64,000 nucleotides of DNA from Sthenelais limicola (GCA_942159475.1 OW804094.1:19821067-19885066), one strand, 5' to 3'; counted from the first letter of the stretch, positions 46,530 through 59,619 are shown. Program-made: numbers and translations. Notes: generated by a model not told the origin, from the sequence alone.

Positions 46530-48400
46530 CTGGACGTAGGTTGTGGGAAATGATGTAGGGGTTTTCCCAGGCTATAAATAGAGTGTAGAGATCACAATTT
46601 AAAAAAGGCTTCAAAATCCTATTTTCATCCCAGATACCTGCATAAACCACATATAGTGTCCTCCAGAGAGGGTGGACAGAACTCTACAGATTGTAAAACA
46701 ACAAAAATCCGAGAACATGTGAGACAAAGAAACCCCTCTTTTCTACCTAAGAAACCCTTCTTTTCTACCTCTTTTCGTAGAAATCGCTCTTTCCGTATAT
46801 TATATGGATTGTTGCTAAATACTTGTATGTCAGGTTTGAACTGAATCTATCCCAGCAGGCACTGTTATAGACATGCGCAGTGAGAAATGCGAATCCCCTA
46901 TAGCAGTTGCAACATGCCTCATGATAAGAAAGCGTCGCCATCTATCGCAGAAATATTCGCAGAAATATTTGACATGTTTAATATTTGTTGGTGGTATGGT
47001 TCTTTTGTATAATGAATGTATGATAAAGAATAAATAACATATAAAGTGCATGATTTTTCAAAAATGAAGTATATTCTATGCTGTTTTGTTGTATCAGTAC
47101 TTTTGTTCCTTTTTCTACTTTTTTGAACTACAATTACTAGAACTCATTACCTTCTGGGTAATGATTAAAGTAAGAAGATTTCTGCCTCATGCAGACTGAA
47201 GATTATGGAAGTTGCTTCCTAACTTTGTTCATTATAAACCTACTAGTCCAGATGAGAGCATGAAAAGGGCTGAACCTAGGACAAATTGCAACCAAAGGTT
47301 TCTCAACGGTTTTGGGTAGTATGAGTGCCCCTTATTAACATATTAACAGTCCCGGAAAATCTAGGTGGAACATGGCCAAATCAAAAAAAAAAGTAGCTGC
47401 CCTTAAAACTTTGGAACCCCATAACGAAAAACCCCATAACTTAAAATTAACACATAATCAAGTGTGAATACATTCTTTTTATGTTTTGAGGCATGGAGTA
47501 TCCATTGAAATTTGAATAAAATCAATTTAATCAATATTTAGCAATTTATTCTACTGACACAGAGAAAAAATGACAAAAAAACCTCCATTCAACTTGGTAG
47601 CCATGGATGGCAATCAGAGCGGAGTCAGAGGTGAGTGAAACCAATAGACTTTTAGTGACAGATGGTTGTCTGCTGTGTGCCCCCCCCCCCCCTCCTATCC
47701 CATCAAGTTTGTGTGAATCAAATTTTCAGGCAGTTCTTCTATCTGACAATCAATTCAGATGGAAGCAAAAATGGTTTAGTGAAAACCAGATTTGTGTGTA
47801 TTAAATGCTATGATAGGAAGTAACGAGGTTGGTATAAGATGCCCACAAGTATTTTCTACCAGGGATCGATATCCTTGGTAAAAACGAGTGGGCGTCATTT
47901 ATGGTAAGTCAGATACCGACCTAGTTGCATTCTATTTTTATACCACGATCCCATATTTTAAAATAAATTGCATAAACAAACTGCTTATTTACCTCACTTT
48001 GCTCCAAGAGCCCGCCATGTTGATTTGTGGTACCAAAGCGATAGACAAGACAATAACTGAGTGGATAATGAATGAGGGCACAGACTGCATAATGATTTCA
48101 CAAACGAACATGATATCATGAGCAAGCATAACATCAACCAATAGGGAGCCTTCTTATAAATAGGCTTAAAAAACATCAGATTTTTCGCGCGTGGATCCAC
48201 TTGACCAGATGCAATGGCAGGTATCACTGATTTGCAGCTTGTATAACCTTGAGATCGTGGTATAAAGTCCTTCAAATTACCAGTGCAGACTAATAATGCA
48301 AGCAGTAAAATGATAGTGGAGTATCATACAACAGCACTCAATATTGACATCTAATACACACTTCAAAGGAGTCACTTATTGGATTTGGGGAGTTACTGAT
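46530..48400. other. Intergenic DNA between gene 2 and gene 3 exon 1
   Basis: Identical in layout to 55400-57270. Short ORFs are preserved only because the duplication is recent. I see no independent gene. A poly-C run lies at 47682-47692 (shorter in the other copy). Confidence 0.5.
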
Positions 48401-48464
48401 CATCTTTTATTGCATTGCATTGCATAAAACTCTCAGGTGGTAGGGGAATCCAGACACATGAACT

Positions 48465-51400
48465 ATGGAGTACCTGCCAGCAAGATTAAGGTGAGAGAGG
48501 ACGCCTTTATAAAATGGCAAATACAAATCTTCTCTAGACGAGTTGTGGCCCCGTGCGAAAACCATTTTCATAAAAAATAAACACAAGCTTAGTATTGTGA
48601 CCCATAGCTCTGGTCCAGAGAACCATTGTATTCCAGAACCCCATTTAACTCACTTTTTTCGCTCAAATTGATCTTAGCCCATCTAAGACTTTCACTGATC
48701 GAAAGGGAATGATATCAAAAGCTAAATCTGGGAGTTTAAAAGTAAACCAAGCCCCAGATGTGGAGATATTAGAGAAATTTTAAAAAAAATTACCCCAAAA
48801 CAGGACAAATGTAAAAAGGCAGCCTGCGCTGGGAGTCAAATTCACTATGTACTAGCAATTTACAAGAAAAGCTAGGATAGTTTAAACAGCAGCAAAGCAC
48901 TTTGGTGGGTCAAAAAAATATGAATAAACCTTTAAGAAGCCCGCAATGAAAAACAATATTTATACAACTGTTCTCCACAATGTGAGTTGAATGACTTTCA
49001 GATGGGTGGAAAAGATTTAGATTTATATGAGTCGATTCCTTCACATTATGAGTGCCTCAGTCTGTAGAGTAAGGCTGCGATTCCACTGGCTCACTCGTTT
49101 GGTCCACTCATGGCCTGCTCTTTTTATTTAAAGTTAAAGTGAAACCAGAGTGGTTTAATAGAATCGGTTATTGCGCTTTCTATACGCTCTTTAAAAACTG
49201 CTATTTTCGCTTCTTTAGAAGAGCGCAGGACGTTGCGGTAATATCTGACGTGTTTGATTTGAGCACAACTACATGGCGCTCTTTCCACGTCTTTTAGGAG
49301 CGATCCAAGAGCGCAATGAGAGTGAACCAAGTAATTTACCATCGATTTCATAAGGAAATATATATATATAAGAATTTTTATTCATATAAATCAATACAGT
49401 TACATCAATGAAAAGGGCTTGGTCCTCTAGACGCGTACGCGAGTAGCTCTTCCAGCTAGTCCTTCTAAACATAGGATTTCTAGATCGACTTAGAGTCCCG
49501 TGGGACAAAATTAGTGTATACAATTATTGACAATTCCCAGATTTGTGCCATGTATTAAACTACAGTTGATAATAGTGGGTTAACATACTGTAATCAGTAC
49601 ACCAGTACAGGTTACTGCTGTTAGGATATTATAATACTGGATTGCTTTTGTAGCTCTGGTTTTTACTAGTTAACAGATATGAACTTGAGCTCATTAACCT
49701 ATGTATACTGGTTAATGTATTACTGGACAATCACATAATTAAAATGTTTCTACAGCGGAAACATCGGTATTAATGACAATCATTATGAGAGATTCCAAGG
49801 TTAAATAATTAGTTAGACAATTTACATACAAATGACAATCAATCATTTATGCGATCTAATAGTTGGATAAGACTTTTTAAGAAAAGTCACCCCTTCTACT
49901 TTTGTAGAATTATATACATATTATAACAATGAATTAACAGTGATAGGACAATGGAAATGGACGGTATCGATATCTCAATCTTAGAACATAGAAGGATGCC
50001 CAAGGACCAGTACTAAGATAAAGAGAATAGAAATTTGAACTAATATTAGGATATATTTGAAGTTATATTTTTTACTTGTAATTAGTTAGTGCATATAGAT
50101 GGTAGGGAATATTTACAAAGATTTAGATCTTAGTCTTACACATTCAATACACTAATCACTCTCCGGGTGTCCGGTGTAAAAGCAAAAAAAGTCTTTTTTC
50201 AGGAACTTTGTATGTTTCTTAAAATAAAAAGTGCTGATACAAAAATATATGTAGTAACCTCAAGTCAGGAATCTGTAAGTAAAAATACATTTATAAAAAC
50301 CCTGTTTTTGGAAAATCCTGTTAAACTGACAATGGTGGGAATGGTCAGCATGTTTGCAGGCATTGTGAAAGGCCTGGGTTCAAGGATTCCGGATACAAGT
50401 AATATTTGTAGTAGAGGGAAGGGGGCTCGCTGTATATCGGGGAGGCTGGCTTAAATAGTTGATGTAATTGATGAAAGAGCATAATAAACTTGATTGTTGT
50501 TTTATTTGGTTATCTCGAGCTTTCGGGCGACTTGCCCTTCTTCAGGAGTTGGTGATCAGTAATATTTGTAATATTTGTATTTGTTATATGATTCTGAAAT
50601 GCCTGATCTTACCTATTTAACATGCAAAGATATTTACATACATGATAGAATTGGTAATATCTAACATTTCATTGTAATCATTTACATATTTAAATAGATG
50701 ATAGAATTAGTAGTTTCTAATATTTCATTGTAATTATTTGGTCCAGGTGCTTAGTCCTAGCTATAGGGCTGATGTCATTTCATTTGGCATCATCTGAAGA
50801 ATGCAATTCAAATGATAAGGTGACCTTCAAGCGGATATTGCACACTGCCTATCGAGGACCATTAATTGAGCCTGAAATCACAAGACCAGATGTCATTGAA
50901 GGCCTGGGGAACTGTACAAGTCCTGAACAATTTGCAAGGAGCATGTTGGCGTTCTTCGCTGGGTATGGAGTCGATCTATCCATTATCCAGGACCCATATG
51001 TTAAACATGATGGGGTTAATTACATATTAGACATGAATGCTGCCAGAAACTACAATGTCTTGTATTCCTCATTCAACAATGGTTTTGGAAAGTTGGTTAA
51101 CAGGAGGAATTATTGGGGAGGATGGAGATTGACAGTAAAACAAAGATTCACAGGGCCATCAGGAACACTTGAGAGAAGCCAAAGGATCGTATACGGAGTT
51201 GAAAGGTAGATATATACTTAATAGATACATGATAAAATTGGTACTATCTAACATTTCATTGTAATCACTGCTGTTGTTATGCACAACCCTAATGAAAGCC
51301 CGAGTTGGGCCGAAACACGTTTGGTAAAGAATAAACAAAGTACTTCAAAGAAATGTGATGGAGTGATATTTACTGGGGTTCCCATACCTTATATCATCTA

Positions 51401-52343
51401 CATACTTAATTCCCTATATTGTTAACAGAACCTCCTATTTATGATAATCTTATCATGAATGAATAATTGCATAGATCTCTGTGAGCAAGCACAGATAGAG
51501 TGAAACCAGAGCGGTCCAATAGCATTGGTTACTGCAATTTCTATGCTCTTAAAAGATTGCACAGGTGCACAGGCTGTTCCGCTAATATCTGATCTGTTTG
51601 ATTTAAGTGCAATAACATGACGCTCTTACTGCTTGTTTAATTAGCAGTCCAATAGCATGACCAACAGATTCGCCATTGATTTCGTAAGGCAACAAGCGAA
51701 TGAGTAGAATCGCTCTGAGCTTTATTGCGCTAAAAATAAAAGCAGACATAGAGCAAATGTTATGCTAGGGCTACACCAAGGTTTTTTTTCTTGCGGCGGA
51801 TATGGTTCTCTAATCTGGCACCATGGTTTACCATTAGCCGTAAGGTGAAAACTGGATCAGCTGTAATGAAAAAAATCTCGGTGAAGATACACCTTAAAGC
51901 ACATTATAACAAAGCAAAGCAAGAGAAAGCCATGCGCACAGATACAAGTGATCCAGTGGAATCGCAGCTTTAATCTTTGACTTCACTGGATCGCTTGTAT
52001 CTGTGCTTATGCTTCGCTATTGGCTTGCTTCTACATAGCGTGCATTTCTTATATTATAAAGAATCATGTCCTATTTTCTCCCAAACATTTATAATTCCAT
52101 CTAAGACCTAATTTCTGTTCTTCATAACATTTCAGATTCTCTCTGAATGGCAAGGATGAATGTGTTTACTACTTTAGTCGAAACCCAGTAGATGTAGGTT
52201 CTGGACCATCCAGTGTGTTACCATATGTGGGGAACGCTTCACATGGGGAGTGGGGAAACGGAGGGTTCACTGGATTATACAGCATAACTGGTGACACTTT
52301 CCAAGGAGAAGGGATTTATACATTCCCAGCAAACAGTGATTAG
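48465..52343 (+). CDS. Gene 3: chimeric secreted protein of the tandem family
   Basis: Exons 48465-48490 (MEYLPARL plus two bases, donor GTGAGA), 50747-51205 and 52136-52343 (stop TAG), giving 230 residues. Exon 1 differs from that of genes 1-2 (MEFLLIR/KF) and equals that of gene 4, while exons 2-3 are almost those of gene 2. This follows from the duplication ends lying in introns 1. An upstream ATG at 48458 is out of frame with the splice phase. The signal peptide continues CLVLAIGLMSFHLASS. Against gene 2 I count about 11 amino-acid-changing and 9 silent differences, which suggests continued constraint rather than decay. Exon 1 assignment rests on phase, donor and conservation. Confidence 0.8.
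49358..49982. other. Spacer between the two duplication copies
   Basis: 625 bp starting with TATATATATAAGAATTTTTATTCATA. The same word (TTTAAGAATTTTATTCATA) stands at 42157-42175 just before the left duplication breakpoint, hinting that a dispersed repeat took part. No gene seen. Confidence 0.5.
50412..50572 (-). mobile_element. 150-bp insertion with hammerhead-like core in gene 3 intron 1
   Basis: Absent from the other duplication copy and flanked by AGTAATATTTGTA-like direct repeats. On the minus strand, CTGAAGA, then the stem GGGC-AAGTC-GCCC, then GAAA form a hammerhead-type core, followed by near-palindromic AGCTCGAGAT then A, as in short-stem-III hammerheads of retroelements. Ribozyme activity is inference. 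Confidence 0.5.
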
Positions 52344-52889
52344 ATGTTATATAAATGAGAGACCCGTATAGTTCACATTAATACTTACCAAATAATTAAT
52401 TGATTGTCATTCTAATTAATTGAGTGCATATTGTATATGTCGAAAGAAAAATTCCAGCTAAATTCAATAGTAAATGAAACTCATTTAGAACTGGACGTAA
52501 CATGGCCCGTGCGAAAACCATTTTCGCCGAAAATAAAGACAAGCTTACAACTGCCACCCATACCTCTATAACAGAGAACCTATTATATCTCCAAACTCCA
52601 TCCAACAGACTTTTCTCCCTTAATTCGACCTTAGACTCTCTAATTCTTCCACCAGGGACAGGGAATTGCATTAATAACTACATGTGTGTGTTTAAAAGGA
52701 ATCCGAGGCCCAGAGGTGAAGATATAAGTGAATTAAAAAATAAAATGACTCGAAAATGAGACAAACTTAAAAAAGCTGGCTGCTCTGAGACTCAACCTCA
52801 CAATGTCCAGTTTGGAAGTCCAAAGCTTTAGCCACTTGGCTATAGGGAAATACATTAGGACACATGCATCACAATGAAGGTTTACTTAA

Positions 52890-52960
52890 CCCTTTAAGGA
52901 CGGGAGGCTGCATTAATGCAGTATTTGTATTGAATATCAATACCTCCCGTCCTTAAAGGG
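52890..52960. mobile_element. 71-bp TTAA-flanked (piggyBac-type) MITE
   Basis: CCCTTTAAGGACGGGAGG and its inverse CCTCCCGTCCTTAAAGGG are the ends; TTAA flanks at 52886-52889 and 52961-52964. The left duplication copy has a single TTAA at the same site (near 45318). TTAA duplication with CCC-starting ends is the piggyBac signature. Confidence 0.9.
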
Positions 52961-53261
52961 TTAAGTCCGCCATTGTCCTCATGACGATTGAGGAGAATGG
53001 GGGAAATACACTATCTTTGAAAGTCCCTCTGTTTGACTTAATAACTCAAACTAATCATGAAAATATATCTTGCTACTGCATTCTATTTCTATAACAAGCA
53101 AATGCAGGACTAGTTCTGCACACTTCCTGGACTTCTTTCTTCACACTTTGATGTTAAACTACCTATAAAACTGATTGCAACGCCGTTTATTCCATCCCAA
53201 AACACCCACCCGATACAAAACTATAGCTATCTCAATAAGTAAAGCCTAAAGATTATCCATA

Positions 53262-54490
53262 TGAGTAATTCTCCCAATCGAGCATCATTTGGTTTTCCAG
53301 CCTAGGGTGTCTACAACCTGTATTTGGGATGATCACACATGATTATAACCATTTTAATTCAATTACTTGGCCGAAATGAGGCTGTGGGAAGTAGGGTTTA
53401 ATAGTTCTCATGCCAGAATCTTCGCCGCTATTGCAATATAAGTGCTTTTTCAGGCTAGAAAATAAGTAATAATTATGGTATTTGAATATAATACACAGGC
53501 GCATTTAGAAAATATATTACTTTTGCTGACAAAAAATGGTTCAAACACATGCACACATGTTGGTTATTATGAAAAACACAGTATTTAAGGAATCTCTGGT
53601 CTAAACTGATCTAGACATGGAAAATATCATTTTGGAATATTTGTGTCGCGTTATGACATGTATTAGCTTCAAAATAATGAAATACCCAAAGAGTGACAAT
53701 AAATATTATATTGCATTTAGTATTGGAGGGGAGGGAAGATGTACACATAGGTATCTTTCGATAAAAATAAAAGCTATTAGCCTATAATGTGTATGAACCC
53801 TCTTATTTCCTGAAATGAAATTCAATGAATTGATATGGGAATGTTGTATGTCGCCTTACGACATGTAAAATAAATCCCATATTTAAAATAAAATATGTTT
53901 TTCATATAATTTCCTCTTTTCTAATAATTGCTTAGGCCTGCCTGAATTTGGTAAAAGATATAGATATGAATGTATACAGATGTTGTTGAATTGCAGTGAG
54001 CATATAATGGAATGTCGCCGTTACGACTATAGCGTCGCCGTTACGTCATAATTAATAGAAATAAAGAGATCCTGCTATATTAGCACCATTATTTTATAGA
54101 AATAAAAAAGATATTTTGACAAAAAGTTATTCAAACTTTGGTTAGAACCATATCCTTTGTTGGGAGCCATCATCGATTTCCTAGCTGTTACTTTGTCATT
54201 TAATATTGCTGGCATAATTAATGGATATCTCATCTAAAATTTACACAATATTATTTGATAAATCTGGCTTGATATAGGCAAAATAAGGCACAAAATAGGC
54301 AAAAATGGGGTTTCTGAATCATAGATGTAGGAATCGAAATATTTGGCACAGCCTTCCCAAACTTTGTATGTGTAATCTTAATATTCTCTTCTATATGTAT
54401 GCCCAAAATTGTAGAGATTCGACGAATTTTATTTTTTCTAAAAAAATGGCCCCCTGAAATCAAATGCTCCCCGTTTGGGAGAATTACTCA
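53262..54490. mobile_element. Element D: 1.2-kb TA-flanked element, recent insertion
   Basis: The ends TGAGTAATTCTCCCA and TGGGAGAATTACTCA are perfect inverted repeats. TA flanks both (53260-53261, 54491-54492), with one TA in the unoccupied copy (45618-45619). No long ORF. The motif GTCGC(C/G)(G)TTA(C/T)GACA is found at 53643-53660, 53848-53865, 54012-54027 and 54034-54050. The ends resemble those of element B. Confidence 0.9.
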
Positions 54491-54802
54491 TATAAGGAAA
54501 AATGTTATTTGTGGCATGGTAACCAAGACAATGTGTCCTTCCTTGACAACGGTCTAGTTTCAATCTTACACATTATTAATATCCCTCACGATTTTAGAGG
54601 TATAGACAATCCCTAAAGAAGGCATTATAATATCACTTTGGATTCAGAATAATGTACAACATCTAAAGAAATAAAACATCTTTCTCAAACCCATCTGGGC
54701 AGGCAAAAGGGTTTTTGGCGTTACCACTTGAAAATATTTATATAAATGTAATTCACGTGAGTTCACTTCACTCCATTCCTGCACTTCACCTCTTGTAAAA
54801 TA

Positions 54803-55198
54803 TACATATGTGATGTGTTTTAGGAAAATGTGTCACAAGTCGCAAAATTATTATTTTTGAAAGTATTTTTTTCTCAAGATCTCTTTATTTAAATGCTCTG
54901 ATATTTAGAGGGTTTAGCACTTATGGTCATATGAATCAACATAACAAATTTCGGGACATTGTATTAAATGCATCCATGGGTTTTGAAGGCCTTCGTATTG
55001 AGTATATTTAGTTACTTTACTGGTAATTACCCATCCAAAAACGTTTTCTTTTTTTTCAAAAATACATAATTATTTATTATAAGGTGTCCTAGTGTTTAGT
55101 ATCATTGAAATCACCTTGATCTCCTCTTCTCAAATATGGTGATATCGCACAATCCATATTATTTTTTGCGACTTATGACTCATTTATGACTTGTTTTT
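54803..55198. mobile_element. Family F MITE (right duplication copy)
   Basis: Copy of 45931-46325, with GCGACTTATGACTCAT kept better at the right end (GCG rather than GTG). Confidence 0.75.
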
Positions 55199-57327
55199 CT
55201 CTCCCTACCCCATCTCCAATTTCCCCCCGATCCCCGATCCCCTCTTCCTCATGCTCCCCCTATCCGCTTTCTCTCCCTCCCCTCTCTCCCTTCCCCTATA
55301 TCCTCTTCCTCCTCCCTTCCCCCCTCTTCTTTCCCTCCCCCTCTCCTATTCCTACACCCTCTTCTTCACTCTCCCATTCCTCTGCATGTAGTTAGGTCTC
55401 CCTGGACGTAGGTTGTGGGAAATGATGTAGGGGTTTTCCCAGGCTATAAATAGAGTGTAGAGATCACAATTTAAAAAAGGCTTCAAAATCCTATTTTCAT
55501 CCCAGATACCTGCATAAACCACATATAGTGTCCTCCAGAGAGGGTGGACAGAACTCTACAGATTGTAAAACAACAAAAATCCGAGAACATGTGAGACAAA
55601 GAAACCCCTCTTTTCTACCTAAGAAACCCTTCTTTTCTACCTCTTTTCGTAGAAATCGCTCTTTCCGTATATTATATGGATTGTTGCTAAATACTTGTAT
55701 GTCAGGTTTGAACTGAATCTATCCCAGCAGGCACTGTTATAGACATGCGCAGTGAGAAATGCAAATCCCCTATAGCAGTTGCAACATGCCTCATGATAAG
55801 AAAGCGTCGCCATCTATCGCAGAAATATTCGCAGAAATATTTGACATGTTTAATATTTGTTGGTGGTATGGTTCTTTTGTATAATGAATGTATGATGAAG
55901 AATAAATAACATATAAAGTGCATGATTTTTCAAAAATGAAGTATATTCTATGCTGTTTTGTTGTATCAGTACTTTTGTTCCTTTTTCTACTTTTTTGAAC
56001 TACAATTACTAGAACTCATTACCTTCTGGGTAATGATTAAAGTAAGAAGATTTCTGCCTCATGCAGACTGAAGATTATGGAAGTTGCTTCCTAACTTTGT
56101 TCATTATAAACCTACTAGTCCAGATGAGAGCATGAAAAGGGCTGAACCTAGGACAAATTGCAACCAAAGGTTTCTCAACGGTTTTGGGTAGTATGAGTGC
56201 CCCTTATTAACATATTAACAGTCCCGGAAAATCTAGGTGGAACATGGCCAAATCAAAAAAAAAAGTAGCTGCCCTTAAAACTTTGGAACCCCATAACGAA
56301 AAACCCCATAACTTAAAATTAACACATAATCAAGTGTGAATACATTCTTTTTATGTTTTGAGGCATGGAGTATCCATTGAAATATGAATAAAATCAATAT
56401 AATCAATATTTAGCAATTTATTCTACTGACACAGAGAAAAAATGACAAAAAAACCTCCATGCAACTTGGTAGCCATGGATGGCAATCAGAGCGGAGTCAG
56501 AGGTGAGTGAAACCAATAGACTTTTAGTGACAGATGGTTGTCCGCTGTGTGCCCCCCCTCCTATCCCATCAAGTTTGTGTGAATCAAATTTTCAGGCAGT
56601 TCTTCTATCTGACAATCAATTCAGATGGAAGCAAAAATGGTTTAGTGAAAACCAGATTTGTGTGTATTAAATGCTATGATAGGAAGTAACGAGGTTGGTA
56701 TGAGATGCCCACAAGTATTTTCTACCAGGGATCGATATCCTTGGTAAAAACGAGTGGGCGTCATTTACAGTAAGTCAGATACCGACCTAGTTGCATTCTA
56801 TTTTTATACCACGATCCCATATTTTAAAATAAAGTGCATAAACAAACTGCTTATTTACCTCACTTTGCTCTAAGATCCCGCCATGTTGATTTGTGGTACC
56901 GAAGCGATAGACAAGACAATAACTGAGTGGCTAATGAATGAGGGCACGGACTGCATAATGATCTCACGAACCAACGTGATATCATGAGCAAGCATAACAT
57001 CAACAAATAGGGAGCCTTCTTAAAAATAGGCTTAAAAAACATCAGATTTTTCGCGCGTGAATCCACTTGACCAGATGCAATGGCAGGTATCACTGATTTG
57101 CAGCTTGTATAACCTTGAGATCATGGTATGAAGTGCTTCAAATTACCAGTGCAGACTAATAATGCAAGCAGTATAATGATAGTGGACTATCATACAACAG
57201 CACTCAATATAATACACACTTCGAAAGAGTCACTTATTGGATTTGGAGAGTTACTGATCATCTTTTATTGCATTGCATTGCATTGCATAAAACTCTCAGG
57301 TGGTAGTGGAATCCAGACACATGAACT

Positions 57328-59486
57328 ATGGAGTACCTGCCAGCAAGATTGAGGTGAGAGAGGACGCCTTTATAAAATGGCAAATACAAATCTTTTCTAG
57401 ACGAGTTGTGGCCCCGTGCAAAAACCAGTTTCATAAAAAATAAACACAAGCTTAGTATTGTGGCCCATAGCTCTGGTCCAGAGAACCATTGTATTCCAGA
57501 ACCCCATTTAACTCACTTTTTTCGCTCAAATTGATCTTAGCCCATCTAAGACTTTCACCGATCGAAGGGGAATGATATCAAAAGCTAAATCTGGGAGTTT
57601 AAAGGTAAACCAAGCCCCAGATGTGGAGATATTAGAGAAATTTTTAAAAAAATTACCCCAAAACAGGACAAATATAAAAAGGCAGCCTGTGCTGGGAGTC
57701 AAATTCACAATGTACTAGCAATTTACAAGAAAAGCTAGGATAGTTTGAACAGCAGCAAAGCACTTTGGCGGGTCAAAAAAATATGAATAAACCTTTAAGA
57801 AGCCCGCAATGAAAAACAATATTGCAGTTCTCCACAATGTGAGTTGAATGACTTTCAGATGGGTGGAAAAGAATTAGATTTATATGAGTCGATTCCTTCA
57901 CATTATGAGTGCCTCAGTCTGTAGAGTAAGGCTGCGATTCCACTGGCTCACTCTTTTGGTCCACTCATGGCCTGCTCTTTTTATTTAAAGCTAAAGCGAA
58001 ACCAGAGTGGTTTAATAGAATTGGTTATTGCACTTTCTATACGCTCTATTTACGCTTCTTTAGAAGAGCGCAGGACGTTGCGGTAATATCTAACGTGTTT
58101 GATTTGAGCACAACTACATGGCGCTCTTTCCACGTCTTTTAGGAGTGATCCAAGAGCGCAATGAGAGTGGACCAAGTAATTTACCATCGATTTCATAAGG
58201 AAATAAGCAAACCAGTAGAATCGCTCTGTGCTTGTATTGCGCTAAAAATAAAAGCGACAAAGCGCAAATGAAAATGACAATATAAAGAAGTGAGGCAAGA
58301 GCAAGCCAGCCAGATGCAAGCAAGAGCAAGGAAGCCAGTGCAGATACAAGTGATCCAGTGGAAACACACCTTAACTCCTTAATTTGCATTATAGCAACTT
58401 CACTTTTTTTACTGCAAATTGAGGCCCCCTTTTGGCTTTCGTTGGTTATTTTTAGATACCGAACGTTGAAGGGCTGTAATCCAAAAATGAGCACAGTGAC
58501 CCATTGATTTTTTCCCCATTTTTATGACCAGAAACACTCCAAGAATCAAATCACAAAGTTTCAGAAAAATGACATTTATTTTCATTTTCCACTAGATAGT
58601 TGCATTTGCCTTAATGGAATCTGAAGCTGGACTTTACTAGTCAAAACTGTTCTTTAATTGTATCTGCTGTTAACATTAGATAAACCTATATTCCTCTCTA
58701 AGAGTGATCTTTCAATGCATGTTCAATACAATTTTCCTGTAATCCTCTTTTATATTAGGGTTCTAGGGTTGACAGCTGGTTTAATCTTTGACACGTAATA
58801 CAAATATATTTGCAGTTATAAACATTGAGATAAAATACAAGAAATACAATATTATATTCTGAGAAGTATAATATAATAAATCCTACTTTTTGATTACCAT
58901 GGAACAAAATTATTTGTATTTTTGGAGTGTTTAACTTGTACGTTAAACATTGTATCATTGATTTTTCTTTTCAGCAAGGTCAACTAAGTACATTTACAGT
59001 ATAGAATTAACATAAATCATTTCCATGGCAATGTTATTTCAGGTTCATTCTCCTTACTACATTACTGAAGGTATCTTTTAATTTGGCATCCACTGAACAA
59101 TGCGTCAACCCAGTAGCCTACAAGCAAATGTTCCATTCCTCCTACTATGGACCTACAACTCAACCTGAAGACACAAAGGAAGACATGCTTGAAGGATTGG
59201 GCAACTGTACAAATCCTGAACAATTTGGAAAGAATGCATTGGAACTTTTCTTGAGCTTTGGTATTGATGTTTCACTCATTCAGAACCCATATGTGCGGTA
59301 TGATGGAGTGCACTTCTCTCTAACTCACAGCACTGCTAAAAGCTACAATGTCCTGTATGCTTCATTCCAAAATGGCTTTGGAAAATTCGTCAACAAGAGG
59401 AATGGTTGGGCTGGATGGAGATTGCAAACAAAACAAAGAACGGGAAGACTTGAGAGAGGCCACAGGATAGTCTATGGTGTTGAAAG
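57328..59486 (+). CDS. Gene 4: secreted family member, last exon not found in the window
   Basis: Exon 1 at 57328-57353 (MEYLPARL plus two bases, donor GTGAGA) and exon 2 at 59043-59486 (acceptor TTTCAG, donor GTAAGT, a perfect match). Exon 2 completes a signal peptide (FILLTTLLKVSFNLAST) and reads EQC, GNCTNPEQF, YGV-like FGIDVSLIQNPYVRYDGV, SYNVLYASFQNGFGKFVNKR and WAGWRL. It is 15 bases shorter than in genes 1-3 and clearly diverged. The C-terminal exon (Cys-V-Y-Y block) is not visible downstream, where elements E and C fill the intron. It probably lies beyond the right edge, or is lost. Confidence 0.75.
58384..59040. other. Gene 4 intron 1, unassigned sequence
   Basis: AT-rich, with no repeat or exon that I can define. 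Confidence 0.4.
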
Positions 59487-59619
59487 GTAAGTAGTCCTAG
59501 AGCCCCCTATATCCTGAAATGCGAAATTTCATATTACCTTGTCTCTCCCCTTCTTTAACTATCCTCCCTCGTATTCTCTATACTATTTCTTACTATACAC
59601 ATGTATATATATATATATA

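Larger units (their letters stand above)
42302..49357. repeat. Tandem segmental duplication, left copy (7.06 kb)
   Basis: From GAACATAGAAGGATGCCC to ATCGATTTCATAAGGAAATA it is nearly identical to 49983-58203 and contains gene 2 exons 2-3 and gene 3 exon 1. Differences are mainly insertions: a 253-bp MITE here; a 1.2-kb element, a 71-bp MITE and a 150-bp insertion in the other copy. Both ends fall within first introns. Confidence 0.9.
49983..58203. repeat. Tandem segmental duplication, right copy (8.22 kb)
   Basis: Nearly identical to 42302-49357. Contains gene 3 exons 2-3 and gene 4 exon 1. The extra length is explained mostly by element D (1.2 kb), the 71-bp TTAA element and the 50415-50570 insertion. 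Confidence 0.9.

Noticed and set aside
46656..46844. 62-codon ORF kept in both duplication copies (also 55528-55716)
   Set aside because: It lacks an ATG start and coding signature; identity is expected from the recent duplication.
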